From NCBI GenBank assembly GCA_030706405.1, contig JAUZOO010000004.1, positions 1 through 64,000 of the forward strand: a stretch of 64,000 nucleotides of DNA. The letters run 5' to 3'. Position numbers and translations under genes: made by a program. Position 1 is the first letter of the stretch, and the number at the start of each line of letters is the position of its first letter. Shown here in pieces: positions 45,712 to 54,784 of the stretch. The notes under the pieces were generated by a model. It saw only the letters and a list, made by a program, of their open reading frames with translations, made no database searches and had not been told where the DNA came from. This stretch comes from Bacteroidota bacterium. Lineage in GTDB: Bacteria; Bacteroidota; Bacteroidia; Bacteroidales; JAAUTT01.

Positions 45712-48504
45712 CTATTCTTTTCCCGAGAAATCGAAATACAAAGTCATTTCCTTGGGCTGGGCTCTCCCATAGTCGTAATACATATTTTTATTGCCCGAAG
45801 GACCTAAATTAACGGGTTTCTGACCTTTGGTTCCAATCGGGGTAATGCCATGCATGAACGAAATATCGCCCGAGGGAAAGGCCGGAGCCACATTAAAAGT
45901 TTCTTTGGGCGATTGTGGAGTAAACAGGCGCATGAAAACATCTTCATTTTCCGTAACCACAACAAAAGGCTGCTCGGTAGTTTCGAGTTTCATCCAGTAC
46001 ATGTTCGAATAATATCCTTTAAATTCGGGATATTCCAATTTCTGCGACTCACCGGTAACAGTATTGTTATACGTCTTGTCCCAAACATTCAAAGTTGTGC
46101 CTTTCATGCGGTTTTTCCAAACACGGTATGGGCCATTACCAAGGTAACGAACACCTTTCACCAGTTTTTCGGGATATGAAAAACTCACGCCTAGGAAGGT
46201 AGAATATTCATCTACAGGACAATATTTTACATCCAGCTTAATCCATCCGGAGGGCATGATAGTCCATTTCACAACCGTGAAACTACTTTTCTTTCCATAG
46301 GTATTTTCGACAACTACATCATTACCTTCGCGATGACAAGCCATCGATTTAAAATCAGTTTCCCCTTCACAGATAACAGGTCCATTATTAAAAGGAATAA
46401 CGCCTTTACCGTTTTCAACACGTATTAACAAACCTGTTTTGCGGCTAAAGGTTACTTTCACGCCATTAGCAGCAACCGTACACGTTGAATCCGCTTCACT
46501 GATATCTATCGGGCCGCCATCGGATACAACCATCCTTTGTGCAATTTGCTGCGGGAGTTTCACCGGGAAGCTCCAGGTATAAATCTCCTGATTATGAGGA
46601 TCGGTAGCCGTAACATAAAGCACATCATAATCTTTCCAATCCGAAGGCAACTGAAGGCTTAACGTTCCGAACTGCCCGGGTTGAATATCGGGCGCTGTTG
46701 CTGTACCTGTTTTTATTGAAGCTGCATCTTTACTGTATGGCCCGGCCATCTTTGCCAGTTTCCACGAGAATGAACATTGGTTAATGTTGGTATAATGATA
46801 GCGATTCTGCAAACGGAACGTTCCGTCGAATGCGGACGTTATTTCGCGGTGTTCAAAATATACCGGCGACCATACTTCTTTGATGGTAAAATAACTTCCT
46901 TCTTTCTCTCGGTGAGGGCCAACGATGCCGTCTGGAGCATACGAACCAAAATTATCGATAAACCCGTTTTTATCGGTACGCACTACACCTTCATCGCAAA
47001 AAACCCAGAGAAAACCTCCGGCCGAAAGCGGTGTACGCCACATCAATTCCCAGAAATCATCGAGCGCTGCACCGGAGCCTCCATCAAAAATACCATGTAA
47101 AAATTCGGTAGGAAACACCACATCATGACCTTGATAATGAAGACCATTTCCATAATTATAATCCTTATAATGATGCGTATCGGCTCCACGAAAAATAGCC
47201 CAGGGATGAATCACCGGACGCTTTTGAATGTCGGCCTTGTCAATGACAGGATCGAGATCGAAGTTAAAACCGCCTTCATTTCCATTATCCCAGATAATGA
47301 TGGAAGGATGATTTTCGTTGAAAGCCACCATCTCGTTAGCCAGCTGGGTTCCGGTTGGTGTATCATATTTGCCGTGCCATCCGGCCAGTTCGTCGAGAAC
47401 AAACAAACCGAGCGAATCGCAAACATCATAAAAATGAGCATCGTGCGGGTAATGCGACATACGCACCGCATTCATATTCATATCCTTCATCAGCTTCACA
47501 TCGGCAATGCTGATATCTTTGTTCGTAGCCCTTCCGGTATTGGGCCAGAAAGCATGATAATTAACGCCTTTAAACTTAATTTTGACGCCATTCACATAAA
47601 TACCGTCGCGTTGGCGAAGCTCCACCGTACGGAAACCAAACCGTTGATTAACGGCATGTACCGCTTTTCCGTTCTGAAGAAGGGTAAAGGTTACTTTGTA
47701 TAAAGTAGGAAATTCAGAAGTCCACAACTTCGGCGATGAAACGGTTGTTTTAAGATGAGCAACCGAATCGCCGTTACTGATTTTTGTTTTAAACGGAGCT
47801 CCAAAAGCTTTACCGTCGAGCGTATAGATTTGTGCGCTTACCTCATCGGCACCGGATAGTTTACTTAAGAAAACGTTTACATTAAAAGAGCCGTCGGCTT
47901 TTGCATCCAGGGCTATACGATTAATGCGTTGCTGTGGAAGCGCTTCGAGATATACCGGACGAAAAATTCCTCCATAAATCCAGAAGTCACCGATACGCTC
48001 GGCGGCATTCACCGATTTATTGGCCGAATGCTTGGCTACGTTAACTTCCAGAAGGTTATTCTGCCCAACCTTTAGCAACGAAGTTACATCGTACTTAAAA
48101 CAATAGTAACCTCCCTGATGTACCGGTCCTGCAGATTTGCCGTTTATTTTCACCTCGGTATCGGTCATCGAACCTTCAAAAACGATATCGATAGTTTTTT
48201 CTGACCAGTTGGACGGAACTTTAAATTTATATTTATAAAATCCGGATTCTTTTCCGCGGACAGTATCCTTTGCCCACCCGTAGTCATACTTTCCAAAACC
48301 TTGCAACTCCCAGTTGGACGGCACCGGAATGGTGGTCCATTTGCCCGAATTTTGGCCGGCCGTACAGAAGAACTGCCAGTTTACTGTGTGGTCGCTTCCT
48401 GTTCCGGAAAGATACAGGTGCTGCGTTTCCTGCCCGTTCATCTGTACAAACAACAGCAATGAGAGGCAAAGCATCACAATTTTAAATGATAGAGACTTTA
48501 GCAT
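45712..48504 (-). CDS. GH2 glycoside hydrolase (beta-galactosidase type), secreted
   Basis: This 930-residue protein has a signal peptide (MLKSLSFKIVMLCLSLLLFV, cleavage near residue 24). GH2 domains run in order: jellyroll sugar-binding (about 50-185), immunoglobulin-like (about 190-290), TIM barrel (about 295-600), then two C-terminal beta domains. In the barrel, IIIWDNGNEGG holds the acid/base Glu410 and VVFPTEFLHGIFDGG holds the nucleophile Glu467. Both are intact. It probably removes a terminal galactose, glucuronate or arabinopyranose-type sugar from pectic side chains in the periplasm. The preference is inferred from the GH28 and PL1 neighbours. It reads in the same direction as GH28, 77 bp downstream of it. 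Confidence 0.93.
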   Translation of the reverse strand: MLKSLSFKIVMLCLSLLLFVQMNGQETQHLYLSGTGSDHTVNWQFFCTAGQNSGKWTTIPVPSNWELQGFGKYDYGWAKDTVRGKESGFYKYKFKVPSNWSEKTIDIVFEGSMTDTEVKINGKSAGPVHQGGYYCFKYDVTSLLKVGQNNLLEVNVAKHSANKSVNAAERIGDFWIYGGIFRPVYLEALPQQRINRIALDAKADGSFNVNVFLSKLSGADEVSAQIYTLDGKAFGAPFKTKISNGDSVAHLKTTVSSPKLWTSEFPTLYKVTFTLLQNGKAVHAVNQRFGFRTVELRQRDGIYVNGVKIKFKGVNYHAFWPNTGRATNKDISIADVKLMKDMNMNAVRMSHYPHDAHFYDVCDSLGLFVLDELAGWHGKYDTPTGTQLANEMVAFNENHPSIIIWDNGNEGGFNFDLDPVIDKADIQKRPVIHPWAIFRGADTHHYKDYNYGNGLHYQGHDVVFPTEFLHGIFDGGSGAALDDFWELMWRTPLSAGGFLWVFCDEGVVRTDKNGFIDNFGSYAPDGIVGPHREKEGSYFTIKEVWSPVYFEHREITSAFDGTFRLQNRYHYTNINQCSFSWKLAKMAGPYSKDAASIKTGTATAPDIQPGQFGTLSLQLPSDWKDYDVLYVTATDPHNQEIYTWSFPVKLPQQIAQRMVVSDGGPIDISEADSTCTVAANGVKVTFSRKTGLLIRVENGKGVIPFNNGPVICEGETDFKSMACHREGNDVVVENTYGKKSSFTVVKWTIMPSGWIKLDVKYCPVDEYSTFLGVSFSYPEKLVKGVRYLGNGPYRVWKNRMKGTTLNVWDKTYNNTVTGESQKLEYPEFKGYYSNMYWMKLETTEQPFVVVTENEDVFMRLFTPQSPKETFNVAPAFPSGDISFMHGITPIGTKGQKPVNLGPSGNKNMYYDYGRAQPKEMTLYFDFSGKE

Positions 48505-48581
48505 AGTTATAGTGATTAATAGTAATTAAAGCTTCATTTCCAGCCCTTCTCTAACTGAAAAGATCGGGATAAAAATGTCGT

Positions 48582-50180
48582 TTATTGTTTTCGAACAGCT
48601 GTAACCGGAGCGCTGGTTGTTTTAACAATTTCGTCCTTAGCCAGACGCAAATTATTGCTCGAAAGAGCGATGTTTTCCGAGGCAGCACCGTCAACTTTAA
48701 GGAATACATCGGTTTTTACCGGCTGATAACAGCCATGAACAAACGCTTCCTTAACATCGCGAAACTCTACCAGCGGAACAGCAAGCTGAGGTGTCAGACT
48801 CTTTAGTCCGTTCACTTCAATCTGCGACGATTTTTCGACTAGTATGGCCCGGCCATCTTCAGCATCAATTTGCAGATTATGAAAAGCGATATTCTCGGAA
48901 TTGCTTACCGTAAATCCGGTTTTGGTTTTAAGCTGAATATCGTTAAATGTAATATCGCGAATAGGCATCTCCTCAATACCAATCAATGAGCCGGCCTGCG
49001 AAGCATTGCCGGTAATTCCGCTAAAGTGCATGTTCCGGAACGTCGGCGTACGCTCGGTAACAGGTTCTGCATCGGCTTTATCATAAAACATATTCAGGGT
49101 GATTGCCTCTAACTTAATATTTTTCATCACCACATTGCTTACGCGAATATCTTCGACCACACCTCCACGTCCACGGGCAGTTTTAATTCGGATACCCCGG
49201 TCGGTTCCGTCAAAAATACAATTGGAGATGACGATCTTCTTAACACCGCCCGACATCTCACTTCCAATCACCACCCCGCCATGACCGGAGAGCATCGTAC
49301 AATTGGTGATGGTATAATTTTCGGCAGGAGCGTTCATCTTACGTCCGGCTTTGTCTTTGCCCGACTTGATGGTGATGCAGTCGTCGCCCACGCTGATGTG
49401 GCAGTTTGAAATATGTACATTGCTGCACGACTCGGGATTAATGCCATCGGTATTGGGCGAATGCGGGTTATTAATGGTAACCTTATCGACTACAACATTA
49501 TCGCAAAACTCAGGGTTCACCGTCCAGAACGGAGAGTTTTGAATGGTAACACCTTCGATACGGACATTTTTACAATACATGGGCTGAATGAACGGAGGCC
49601 GGAGAAATGCACGGGCAATCATGGAAGGCACTTCGGGATCGGCTTGTACCTGGTAATTTAAACTATCCGAAATACGTTGCCATTTGGAACGAAAACCTTT
49701 GGGTTTGGCAGGGAGCGACTCGGCAAAATCCCACCACTTTTTACCCTGACCATCGATGGTCCCGTGACCTGTAATGGAGATATTATCGGCCTTCCAGGCA
49801 TAAAACAACGGATGAAAACTCATCACATCAATACCTTCATAGCGCGATTGCACCATGGGCAAATAATCATCAAAATCATCAGAGAATTTAATCACGGCAC
49901 CAGCATCCAGAAGGATCGAAATATTACTTTTAAGCTCAATGGGACCGGTAAGAAAAGTGCCCGCAGGAAAATAAACGGTACCTCCTCCCCCCTTTACGGC
50001 AGCATCAATGGCTTTTTTAATGGCTTCGGTATTCTTTTGAATACCATCATTCTTTGCACCAAAATCCTTCACATTATAGGCCTGGGCCGAGATACTTGAA
50101 GAAATACCTGTAAATCCAGCCAAAACAAAACACAGGAAAACAATAATTTGTCGGTAAGAAAAAAAACGCTGAGCTATCAT
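48582..50180 (-). CDS. GH28 polygalacturonase-type hydrolase, secreted
   Basis: This 532-residue protein has a signal peptide (residues about 1-32, then QAYNVKDFGAKNDG, the usual start of the mature GH28 enzyme). The right-handed parallel beta helix carries the four diagnostic motifs: SPNTDGINPES (N-T-D), GDDCITIKSG (D-D), SGHGGVVIGSE (G-H-G) and RGIRIKTARG (R-I-K). The three catalytic aspartates are therefore present. It cleaves alpha-1,4 bonds in homogalacturonan or rhamnogalacturonan-derived oligosaccharides, in the periplasm or on the surface. The C-terminal 60 residues carry no catalytic motif. It shares the operon with GH2 and is divergent from lacI, across a control region with LacI-type operators. 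Confidence 0.95.
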   Translation of the reverse strand: MIAQRFFSYRQIIVFLCFVLAGFTGISSSISAQAYNVKDFGAKNDGIQKNTEAIKKAIDAAVKGGGGTVYFPAGTFLTGPIELKSNISILLDAGAVIKFSDDFDDYLPMVQSRYEGIDVMSFHPLFYAWKADNISITGHGTIDGQGKKWWDFAESLPAKPKGFRSKWQRISDSLNYQVQADPEVPSMIARAFLRPPFIQPMYCKNVRIEGVTIQNSPFWTVNPEFCDNVVVDKVTINNPHSPNTDGINPESCSNVHISNCHISVGDDCITIKSGKDKAGRKMNAPAENYTITNCTMLSGHGGVVIGSEMSGGVKKIVISNCIFDGTDRGIRIKTARGRGGVVEDIRVSNVVMKNIKLEAITLNMFYDKADAEPVTERTPTFRNMHFSGITGNASQAGSLIGIEEMPIRDITFNDIQLKTKTGFTVSNSENIAFHNLQIDAEDGRAILVEKSSQIEVNGLKSLTPQLAVPLVEFRDVKEAFVHGCYQPVKTDVFLKVDGAASENIALSSNNLRLAKDEIVKTTSAPVTAVRKQ

Positions 50181-50433
50181 AGCTAATATTAAATTTGTAT
50201 GTAATAGTTTTGCAATTCAAAAAACTAAGAAATCTTGCATAGCAAATTTGGTTCCAAAAAAACTTCTAAAAAAATTAACCCCGGGAATTCACAAAATATT
50301 CACAAAGTCAACCCTGATTACAATCAACATATCCAACGCTTTGCGTTACGTTGCAATAAAATTATTCACAATTTTTTCGGCTGCATTTACCTCCAAAAAA
50401 TATTTTTACATTTTTTTACAATCACATTAAAAA
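50181..50433. other. Left part of the divergent GH28/lacI control region
   Basis: AT-rich with scattered T and A runs. It should contain the GH28 promoter on the minus strand, but I see no clear consensus match. Confidence 0.45.
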
Positions 50434-50441
50434 TATATTTG
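50434..50441 (+). promoter_or_regulatory. -7 element of the lacI gene
   Basis: TATATTTG is a full match to TAnnTTTG. The predicted start, about 50448, lies upstream of the operator cluster at 50477-50503, so a bound regulator would block elongation or clearance. Confidence 0.55.
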
Positions 50442-50476
50442 CAAACCTATTAAGAATAATTTAATATTGCAATAAA

Positions 50477-50503
50477 AACGTTTACATTGTAAATCGTTTA
50501 CAA
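50477..50503. promoter_or_regulatory. LacI-family operator cluster, autoregulatory
   Basis: AACGTTTACA (50477-50486) is directly followed by TTGTAAATCGTTTACAA (50487-50503), a near-palindrome one base longer than the perfect site at 52737. The half site TTGTAAA / TTTACAA is typical of LacI-family sites. It lies 30 bp before the lacI start. Confidence 0.75.
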
Positions 50504-50532
50504 AAAAACGTAACTAATTAATAACCTGACAG

Positions 50533-51552
50533 ATGTCAAGTGAAAACGATTACAAAATGAGCAGTTTAAACGAGGTTGCCAAGAAGGCCGGGGTATCTAT
50601 TGCCACGGTCTCAAGAGTTATCAATAACAGCCCTAAGGTCAACCCCGAAACTCGACTCAAAGTACAGCAGGTTATTAAAGATTTGAAATATCACCCCAAC
50701 CGGGTCGCCAAACGCCTTCGCAACAAAAGTGCATCGGGCAATCTTATTGGCGTATTAATCCCTGATATTCAGAACCCTTTTTACGTTGAAGTTTTGCGTG
50801 GCATTGAAGATGTGGCCTACGAAAACAAGTACGCCCTCATCATGTGTAACTTCTCACAGGACGAAAAAAAGGAACAATTATACCTCGATATTCTTCAATC
50901 CGAATCGGTTGACGGACTGATTGCCGCACCTACCAACGAACACGACCAAAAAGTTACCAACCTGGTAAAAAGCGGCCTGCCCATTGTTTGTGTAGACCGT
51001 GGATTAGCCGACGTAGACGTGGATGTAATACTGGTTGAAAACCAAAACGGAGCCTACTCTGCCGTTGACCACCTGGCCAAAGCAGGTTACAAACGTATCG
51101 CCTACATTTCGGGGCTTCGTCAGCTCCCTTCGAGCCAGGAACGTGAGGCAGGATACTCCAATGCCTTAAAGGCCAACGGAATCCCTATCGACAGAACCCT
51201 CATCAGATACGGTGACTCTCGCCATGAAAGCGGGGTAAAATTATGCGAAGAACTTCTTAACCTCCCATCTCCACCAGACGCCATTTTTGCAGGTAATAAC
51301 CTGATTACACTTGGAGCGTTGGAAACAATCCACAAAAAAGGATTAACCATACCGAGCCAAATCGCCATTATCGGTTTCGACGATATGTACTGGTCCATTT
51401 CACTTAATCCGCCTCTTACCGCTGTAAAACAGCCAGCTTACGAAATTGGCCGCAGAGCAGCAGAACAACTTATTTTACGTATCAACGATCCGGCACGCCC
51501 CACCATGAGCATGGTGATGAAAACCGAATTAGTCGTTCGGAGTTCGTGCTAA
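50533..51552 (+). CDS. LacI-family transcriptional regulator
   Basis: This 339-residue protein has an N-terminal helix-turn-helix and hinge (LNEVAKKAGVSIATVSRVIN, then NPETRLKVQQVIKDLKYHPN, RVAKRLRNK). A periplasmic-binding-protein-like effector domain (about residues 70-335) follows, with IGVLIPDIQNPFYVEVLRGI and PDAIFAGNNLITLGALETIH. It probably represses the adjacent dehydrogenase, aldolase, PdxA, kinase and symporter genes through TTGTAAACGTTTACAA sites, with a sugar acid or its derivative as inducer. The ATG at 50533 precedes MSSLNEVAKK; the internal methionine at 50557 is the other possible start. The inducer is not identifiable. Confidence 0.93.
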   Translation: MSSENDYKMSSLNEVAKKAGVSIATVSRVINNSPKVNPETRLKVQQVIKDLKYHPNRVAKRLRNKSASGNLIGVLIPDIQNPFYVEVLRGIEDVAYENKYALIMCNFSQDEKKEQLYLDILQSESVDGLIAAPTNEHDQKVTNLVKSGLPIVCVDRGLADVDVDVILVENQNGAYSAVDHLAKAGYKRIAYISGLRQLPSSQEREAGYSNALKANGIPIDRTLIRYGDSRHESGVKLCEELLNLPSPPDAIFAGNNLITLGALETIHKKGLTIPSQIAIIGFDDMYWSISLNPPLTAVKQPAYEIGRRAAEQLILRINDPARPTMSMVMKTELVVRSSC

Positions 51553-51590
51553 AAACACAAAGCCTTCTTTTCGATATACGCCTGAAAAAA

Positions 51591-51606
51591 TTGTAAACGT
51601 TTTCAC
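51591..51606 (+). promoter_or_regulatory. LacI-family operator before the alcohol dehydrogenase gene
   Basis: TTGTAAACGTTTTCAC matches the palindrome at 52737 in its left half and most of the right half. It ends 13 bp before the start codon. Confidence 0.75.
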
Positions 51607-51619
51607 ATTAACACCATAT

Positions 51620-52765
51620 ATGAACACAGTAATTATTAATAATCCCAGTCGATTGGTTTTCGGAGCCGGCAGCCTTCAAAAAATGGCCGACGATTACCTT
51701 GCATTGGGGTTAAAACGCCTTTTTGTACTCACCATTCCTTCCATTACCGATCAACTCACTCCCGTTTTTGAACAGTTAAAATCGAACGGAGTTACCATAC
51801 AAATCAACACCAACATCAGCAGAGAGCCTTCTTTTTCCGATTTGGAAACCATCTTAGCCTTTGCCCGCACGTTTAACGCAGACAGCGTGGCCGGAATTGG
51901 CGGAGGAAGTGTTTTGGACGTAGCCAAACTAGTGGCAGCCCAACTACACAACGATCAACCATTACAGTCAATCGTAGGGAACGGATTACTTAAAGGCCGC
52001 AGCACATACCTGGCTTGTCTGCCAACCACTTCCGGAACCGGAAGCGAAGTTTCGCCAAACGCCATTCTGTTAGATGAAACCGATGGTGCTAAAAAAGGAA
52101 TCATCAGCCCGTTTTTGGTTCCCGACGGCGCTTATATTGACCCTGCGCTTACACTCAGGCTTCCTCCATACGTAACCGCATTCACCGGAATTGACGCATT
52201 AACCCATTGTATAGAAGCTTACACTAACAGATTTGCCCACCCGATGGTGGACACTTTTGCACTGGAAGGAATAAAACTAATTGGCCGTAACCTGAAAAAA
52301 GCCGTTGATAACGGACAAGACCTGGAAGCACGCTCAGCCGTAGCCCTGGGCAGCGTTTACGGTGGAATGTGTCTCGGACCGGTAAATACGGCAGCGGTAC
52401 ATGCGTTAGCTTACCCGCTTGGCAGTGAATACAAAATTGCCCACGGTGTTTCCAATGCCCTGCTCCTGCCCTACATCATGGAATTCAATCTTCCGGAAGC
52501 CGAAGCCAAATATGCTGAAATAGCCCGTGCCATGGGAGCCCAAGAAGGTAACACAGACCGCGAAACAGCGCTGAACGGTATTGAACTCGTTCGCAAGCTA
52601 ATTAGCGACTGCGGAATACCAGCCCATCTTTCAGAAATCAATATTCCTTTTGAAGATATTGAAGCCATTGCCCAATCAGCCTTAGGAGTTCAACGCCTTC
52701 TGAAGAACAATATCAGAGAATTTTCTTTGGCTGATATTGTAAACGTTTACAAAATCGCATATTAA
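51620..52765 (+). CDS. Iron-containing alcohol dehydrogenase
   Basis: This 381-residue group III (Fe) dehydrogenase has the cofactor loop VAGIGGGSVLDVAKLVAAQL (about residues 92-111). The metal ligands lie in FTGIDALTHCIEAYTNRFAH, then AVHALAYPLGSEYKIAHGVS with two histidines, plus an upstream aspartate. It reduces an aldehyde with NAD(P)H or runs the reverse. As the first gene after lacI and directly before the aldolase, it most likely reduces the four-carbon aldehyde acid made by aldol cleavage, giving a sugar acid for the kinase. That is inference. Its last codons contain the perfect operator of the next gene. Confidence 0.93.
   Translation: MNTVIINNPSRLVFGAGSLQKMADDYLALGLKRLFVLTIPSITDQLTPVFEQLKSNGVTIQINTNISREPSFSDLETILAFARTFNADSVAGIGGGSVLDVAKLVAAQLHNDQPLQSIVGNGLLKGRSTYLACLPTTSGTGSEVSPNAILLDETDGAKKGIISPFLVPDGAYIDPALTLRLPPYVTAFTGIDALTHCIEAYTNRFAHPMVDTFALEGIKLIGRNLKKAVDNGQDLEARSAVALGSVYGGMCLGPVNTAAVHALAYPLGSEYKIAHGVSNALLLPYIMEFNLPEAEAKYAEIARAMGAQEGNTDRETALNGIELVRKLISDCGIPAHLSEINIPFEDIEAIAQSALGVQRLLKNNIREFSLADIVNVYKIAY
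52737..52752. promoter_or_regulatory. Perfect LacI-family operator inside the dehydrogenase gene
   Basis: TTGTAAACGTTTACAA is an exact 16-bp palindrome. It lies in the last codons of the dehydrogenase gene and ends 20 bp before the aldolase start. It may form an internal promoter-operator or serve as a second looping site. Confidence 0.85.
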
Positions 52766-52771
52766 ACAAAA

Positions 52772-53677
52772 ATGAGCAAAACAGTTAAAAAATATAGCGG
52801 TGTCATCGTTCCGATGATTACTCCCTTTAACCAGGATCTTACCGTTGACCTTAAGGCCAACGAACGGATTCTGGATTCCTTTATAAAAGCCAACGTATTT
52901 CCATTTCTTGCCGGAACCACCGGCGAATCGGTATCCATCTCCGATTCTCAAAAAGCTTTATTAATAAAATCGGCCGTTGACCATGTAAATCACCGCACGC
53001 TGGTTTATGTCGGAATTGCCGGGAATTGCCTGCACGACTCAATCGACAATGCAAAACTGTATGCCGACATGGGCGCCGATGTACTGGTGGCTCATCTTCC
53101 ATTTTATTACCCCATAAACTCCGACCAGATGATTCGTTATTTCGAGCAACTGGCCGAGAATTGTCCCTGCCCGCTCATCCTTTACAATATACCTGTAACC
53201 ACCAAACAATCCATTCCGGTAGATGTTATTGAGAAACTTAGCTACCATCCTAACATTGTTGGTATCAAAGATTCGGAAAGAGGTATTGAACGGCTGGACC
53301 AATCATTAGCATTATGGAAAGACCGTAAAGACTTTGTTCACCTCATGGGCGCAGCAGTACAGTCAGCCTACGCATTGCTCAACGGTTCCGACGGTATAGT
53401 TCCAAGCACCGGAAATATCACCCCAAAACTCTATAACGATCTTTACGAAGCAGCGCTCCGTGGAGACAGCCAAAAGGCTGAAGAACTTCAAGAGTTGACC
53501 AACAAAATATCCGAAGTTTATCAAAAAAACAAAATCCTGAGCCAGTCTATTCCGGCATTAAAGGTCATGATGTCTGTTTACGGCATTTGCGATCCTTACG
53601 TAATGCCGCCAATGTACCGCCTTGGCGATCAGGAAGAAGAACGGATCAAGAAAGAAACGAAACAACTTTTGGGCTAA
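52772..53677 (+). CDS. DapA-family aldolase (dihydrodipicolinate synthase/N-acetylneuraminate lyase type)
   Basis: This 301-residue TIM-barrel enzyme forms a Schiff base with pyruvate or a 2-keto acid through Lys166 in NIVGIKDSERG. Tyr138 in PLILYNIPVTT is the catalytic tyrosine. The G-T-T-G-E motif (FLAGTTGESVSISDSQ) binds the keto-acid carboxylate. Family members cleave sialic acid, 2-keto-3-deoxy sugars and similar compounds. With the PdxA2-like and DUF1537 partners, a substrate giving pyruvate plus a four-carbon aldehyde acid is plausible, for example a 3-deoxy-heptulosaric acid. True DapA activity is less likely given the location. It starts 6 bp after the dehydrogenase stop. Confidence 0.88.
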   Translation: MSKTVKKYSGVIVPMITPFNQDLTVDLKANERILDSFIKANVFPFLAGTTGESVSISDSQKALLIKSAVDHVNHRTLVYVGIAGNCLHDSIDNAKLYADMGADVLVAHLPFYYPINSDQMIRYFEQLAENCPCPLILYNIPVTTKQSIPVDVIEKLSYHPNIVGIKDSERGIERLDQSLALWKDRKDFVHLMGAAVQSAYALLNGSDGIVPSTGNITPKLYNDLYEAALRGDSQKAEELQELTNKISEVYQKNKILSQSIPALKVMMSVYGICDPYVMPPMYRLGDQEEERIKKETKQLLG

Positions 53678-53706
53678 TACCAAAAGCAAACAACACGAAT
53701 AAAAAA

Positions 53707-54744
53707 ATGAGCAACAACACAAAACATATTCCTATCCTTGCCATCACCATGGGTGACCCGGCTGGTATAGGCCCTGAAATTGCCGCTAAAGCTTTTGCCG
53801 AAAGCAGCATTTACAGCACCTGCAAACCTCTGCTTATAGGCCATTCCCAAATCATGGAAAAAGCCATTAAAATTGCGGGTGTTAATCTGAAAATTAACAA
53901 AATAAACAATGTTTCGGAAGCCGTATTTACCCCCGGAACAATCGATATCTATGAAATTGAAGATGTTGATGTACAACAAATTCAATTTGGTCAAGTTTCA
54001 GAAGCTGCCGGCGACCTGGCCTTTAAAGCTGTAAAAACAGCCATCGAACTTGCCTTGCAAAAAAAAGTTGACGGCACGGTTACCGGTCCTATCAACAAGG
54101 AATCCATCAACAAAGCCGGGCATCATTTTTCTGGTCACACTGAGATTTACGCCCATTTTACCAATACCGCCAAGTACGCTATGCTTCTTTGCGACGAAAA
54201 CTTTCGGGTAATTCACGTTACCACCCACGTTTCGTTGCGCAAGGCCTGCGACCTGATTAAAAAAGAACGCGTGCTGGATGTCATCCGCCTGATGAACAAA
54301 GGGCTGAACGACCTTGGCATTGAATCGCCTCGCATCGGCGTTGCCGGCCTTAATCCGCATTCGGGCGACGGCGGACTGTTTGGCGATGAAGAAATTAACG
54401 AGATTGGCCCGGCCATTCAGGAAGCCCAAAAAGAAGGCATCCTCGCCAGTGGACCTGTTCCTCCGGACACCTTGTTCGCCCTTGCCAACGGTGGAAAATT
54501 TGATGGTTGCGTGGCCATGTACCACGACCAGGGGCACATTCCGTTCAAAGTACTGGGTTTCAACTGGGACCAGGAAAAGAAGACGATGAAAAGCGTAAAA
54601 GGGGTAAACATCACCCTTGGACTGCCCATCATCCGCACCTCGGTCGATCACGGTACCGCTTTCGAAATTGCCGGAAAAGGAATTGCCAGTCCGGATGCCT
54701 TATTTCACGCTATTGAATATGCTGTACGACTGTATAGAAAATAG
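53707..54744 (+). CDS. PdxA2-like 4-phospho-sugar-acid dehydrogenase
   Basis: This 345-residue enzyme is related to PdxA (4-hydroxythreonine-4-phosphate dehydrogenase). Motifs: ITMGDPAGIGPEIAAKAF (residues about 14-31), VTGPINKESINKAGHHFSGH with metal histidine, GLNPHSGDGGLFGDEE, AMYHDQGHIPFKVLGF and IRTSVDHGTAFEIAGKG. Relatives called PdxA2 oxidise D-threonate 4-phosphate (or L-threonate and erythronate phosphates), which lose CO2 to give DHAP. The adjacent DUF1537 kinase makes that role far more likely than vitamin B6 synthesis. The start at 53707 follows the aldolase by 29 bp; a longer frame from 53587 overlaps it. Confidence 0.92.
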   Translation: MSNNTKHIPILAITMGDPAGIGPEIAAKAFAESSIYSTCKPLLIGHSQIMEKAIKIAGVNLKINKINNVSEAVFTPGTIDIYEIEDVDVQQIQFGQVSEAAGDLAFKAVKTAIELALQKKVDGTVTGPINKESINKAGHHFSGHTEIYAHFTNTAKYAMLLCDENFRVIHVTTHVSLRKACDLIKKERVLDVIRLMNKGLNDLGIESPRIGVAGLNPHSGDGGLFGDEEINEIGPAIQEAQKEGILASGPVPPDTLFALANGGKFDGCVAMYHDQGHIPFKVLGFNWDQEKKTMKSVKGVNITLGLPIIRTSVDHGTAFEIAGKGIASPDALFHAIEYAVRLYRK

Positions 54745-54784
54745 ACGAATAGCCTTAATTAAGAATTAAAAATTAACAATATAT

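Noticed and set aside
48270-48529. Plus-strand ORFs over the GH2 start
   Set aside because: They are shadows of the secreted GH2 N terminus without recognisable motifs.
52772-53677. Genuine DapA for lysine synthesis
   Set aside because: The gene is in a LacI-controlled sugar-acid operon, so catabolic aldolase activity fits better. The sequence alone cannot fully exclude DapA.
53707-54744. Genuine PdxA for pyridoxal phosphate synthesis
   Set aside because: It is next to a DUF1537 kinase, and the metal-site segment reads YHDQGHIP, as I would expect for the PdxA2 group.
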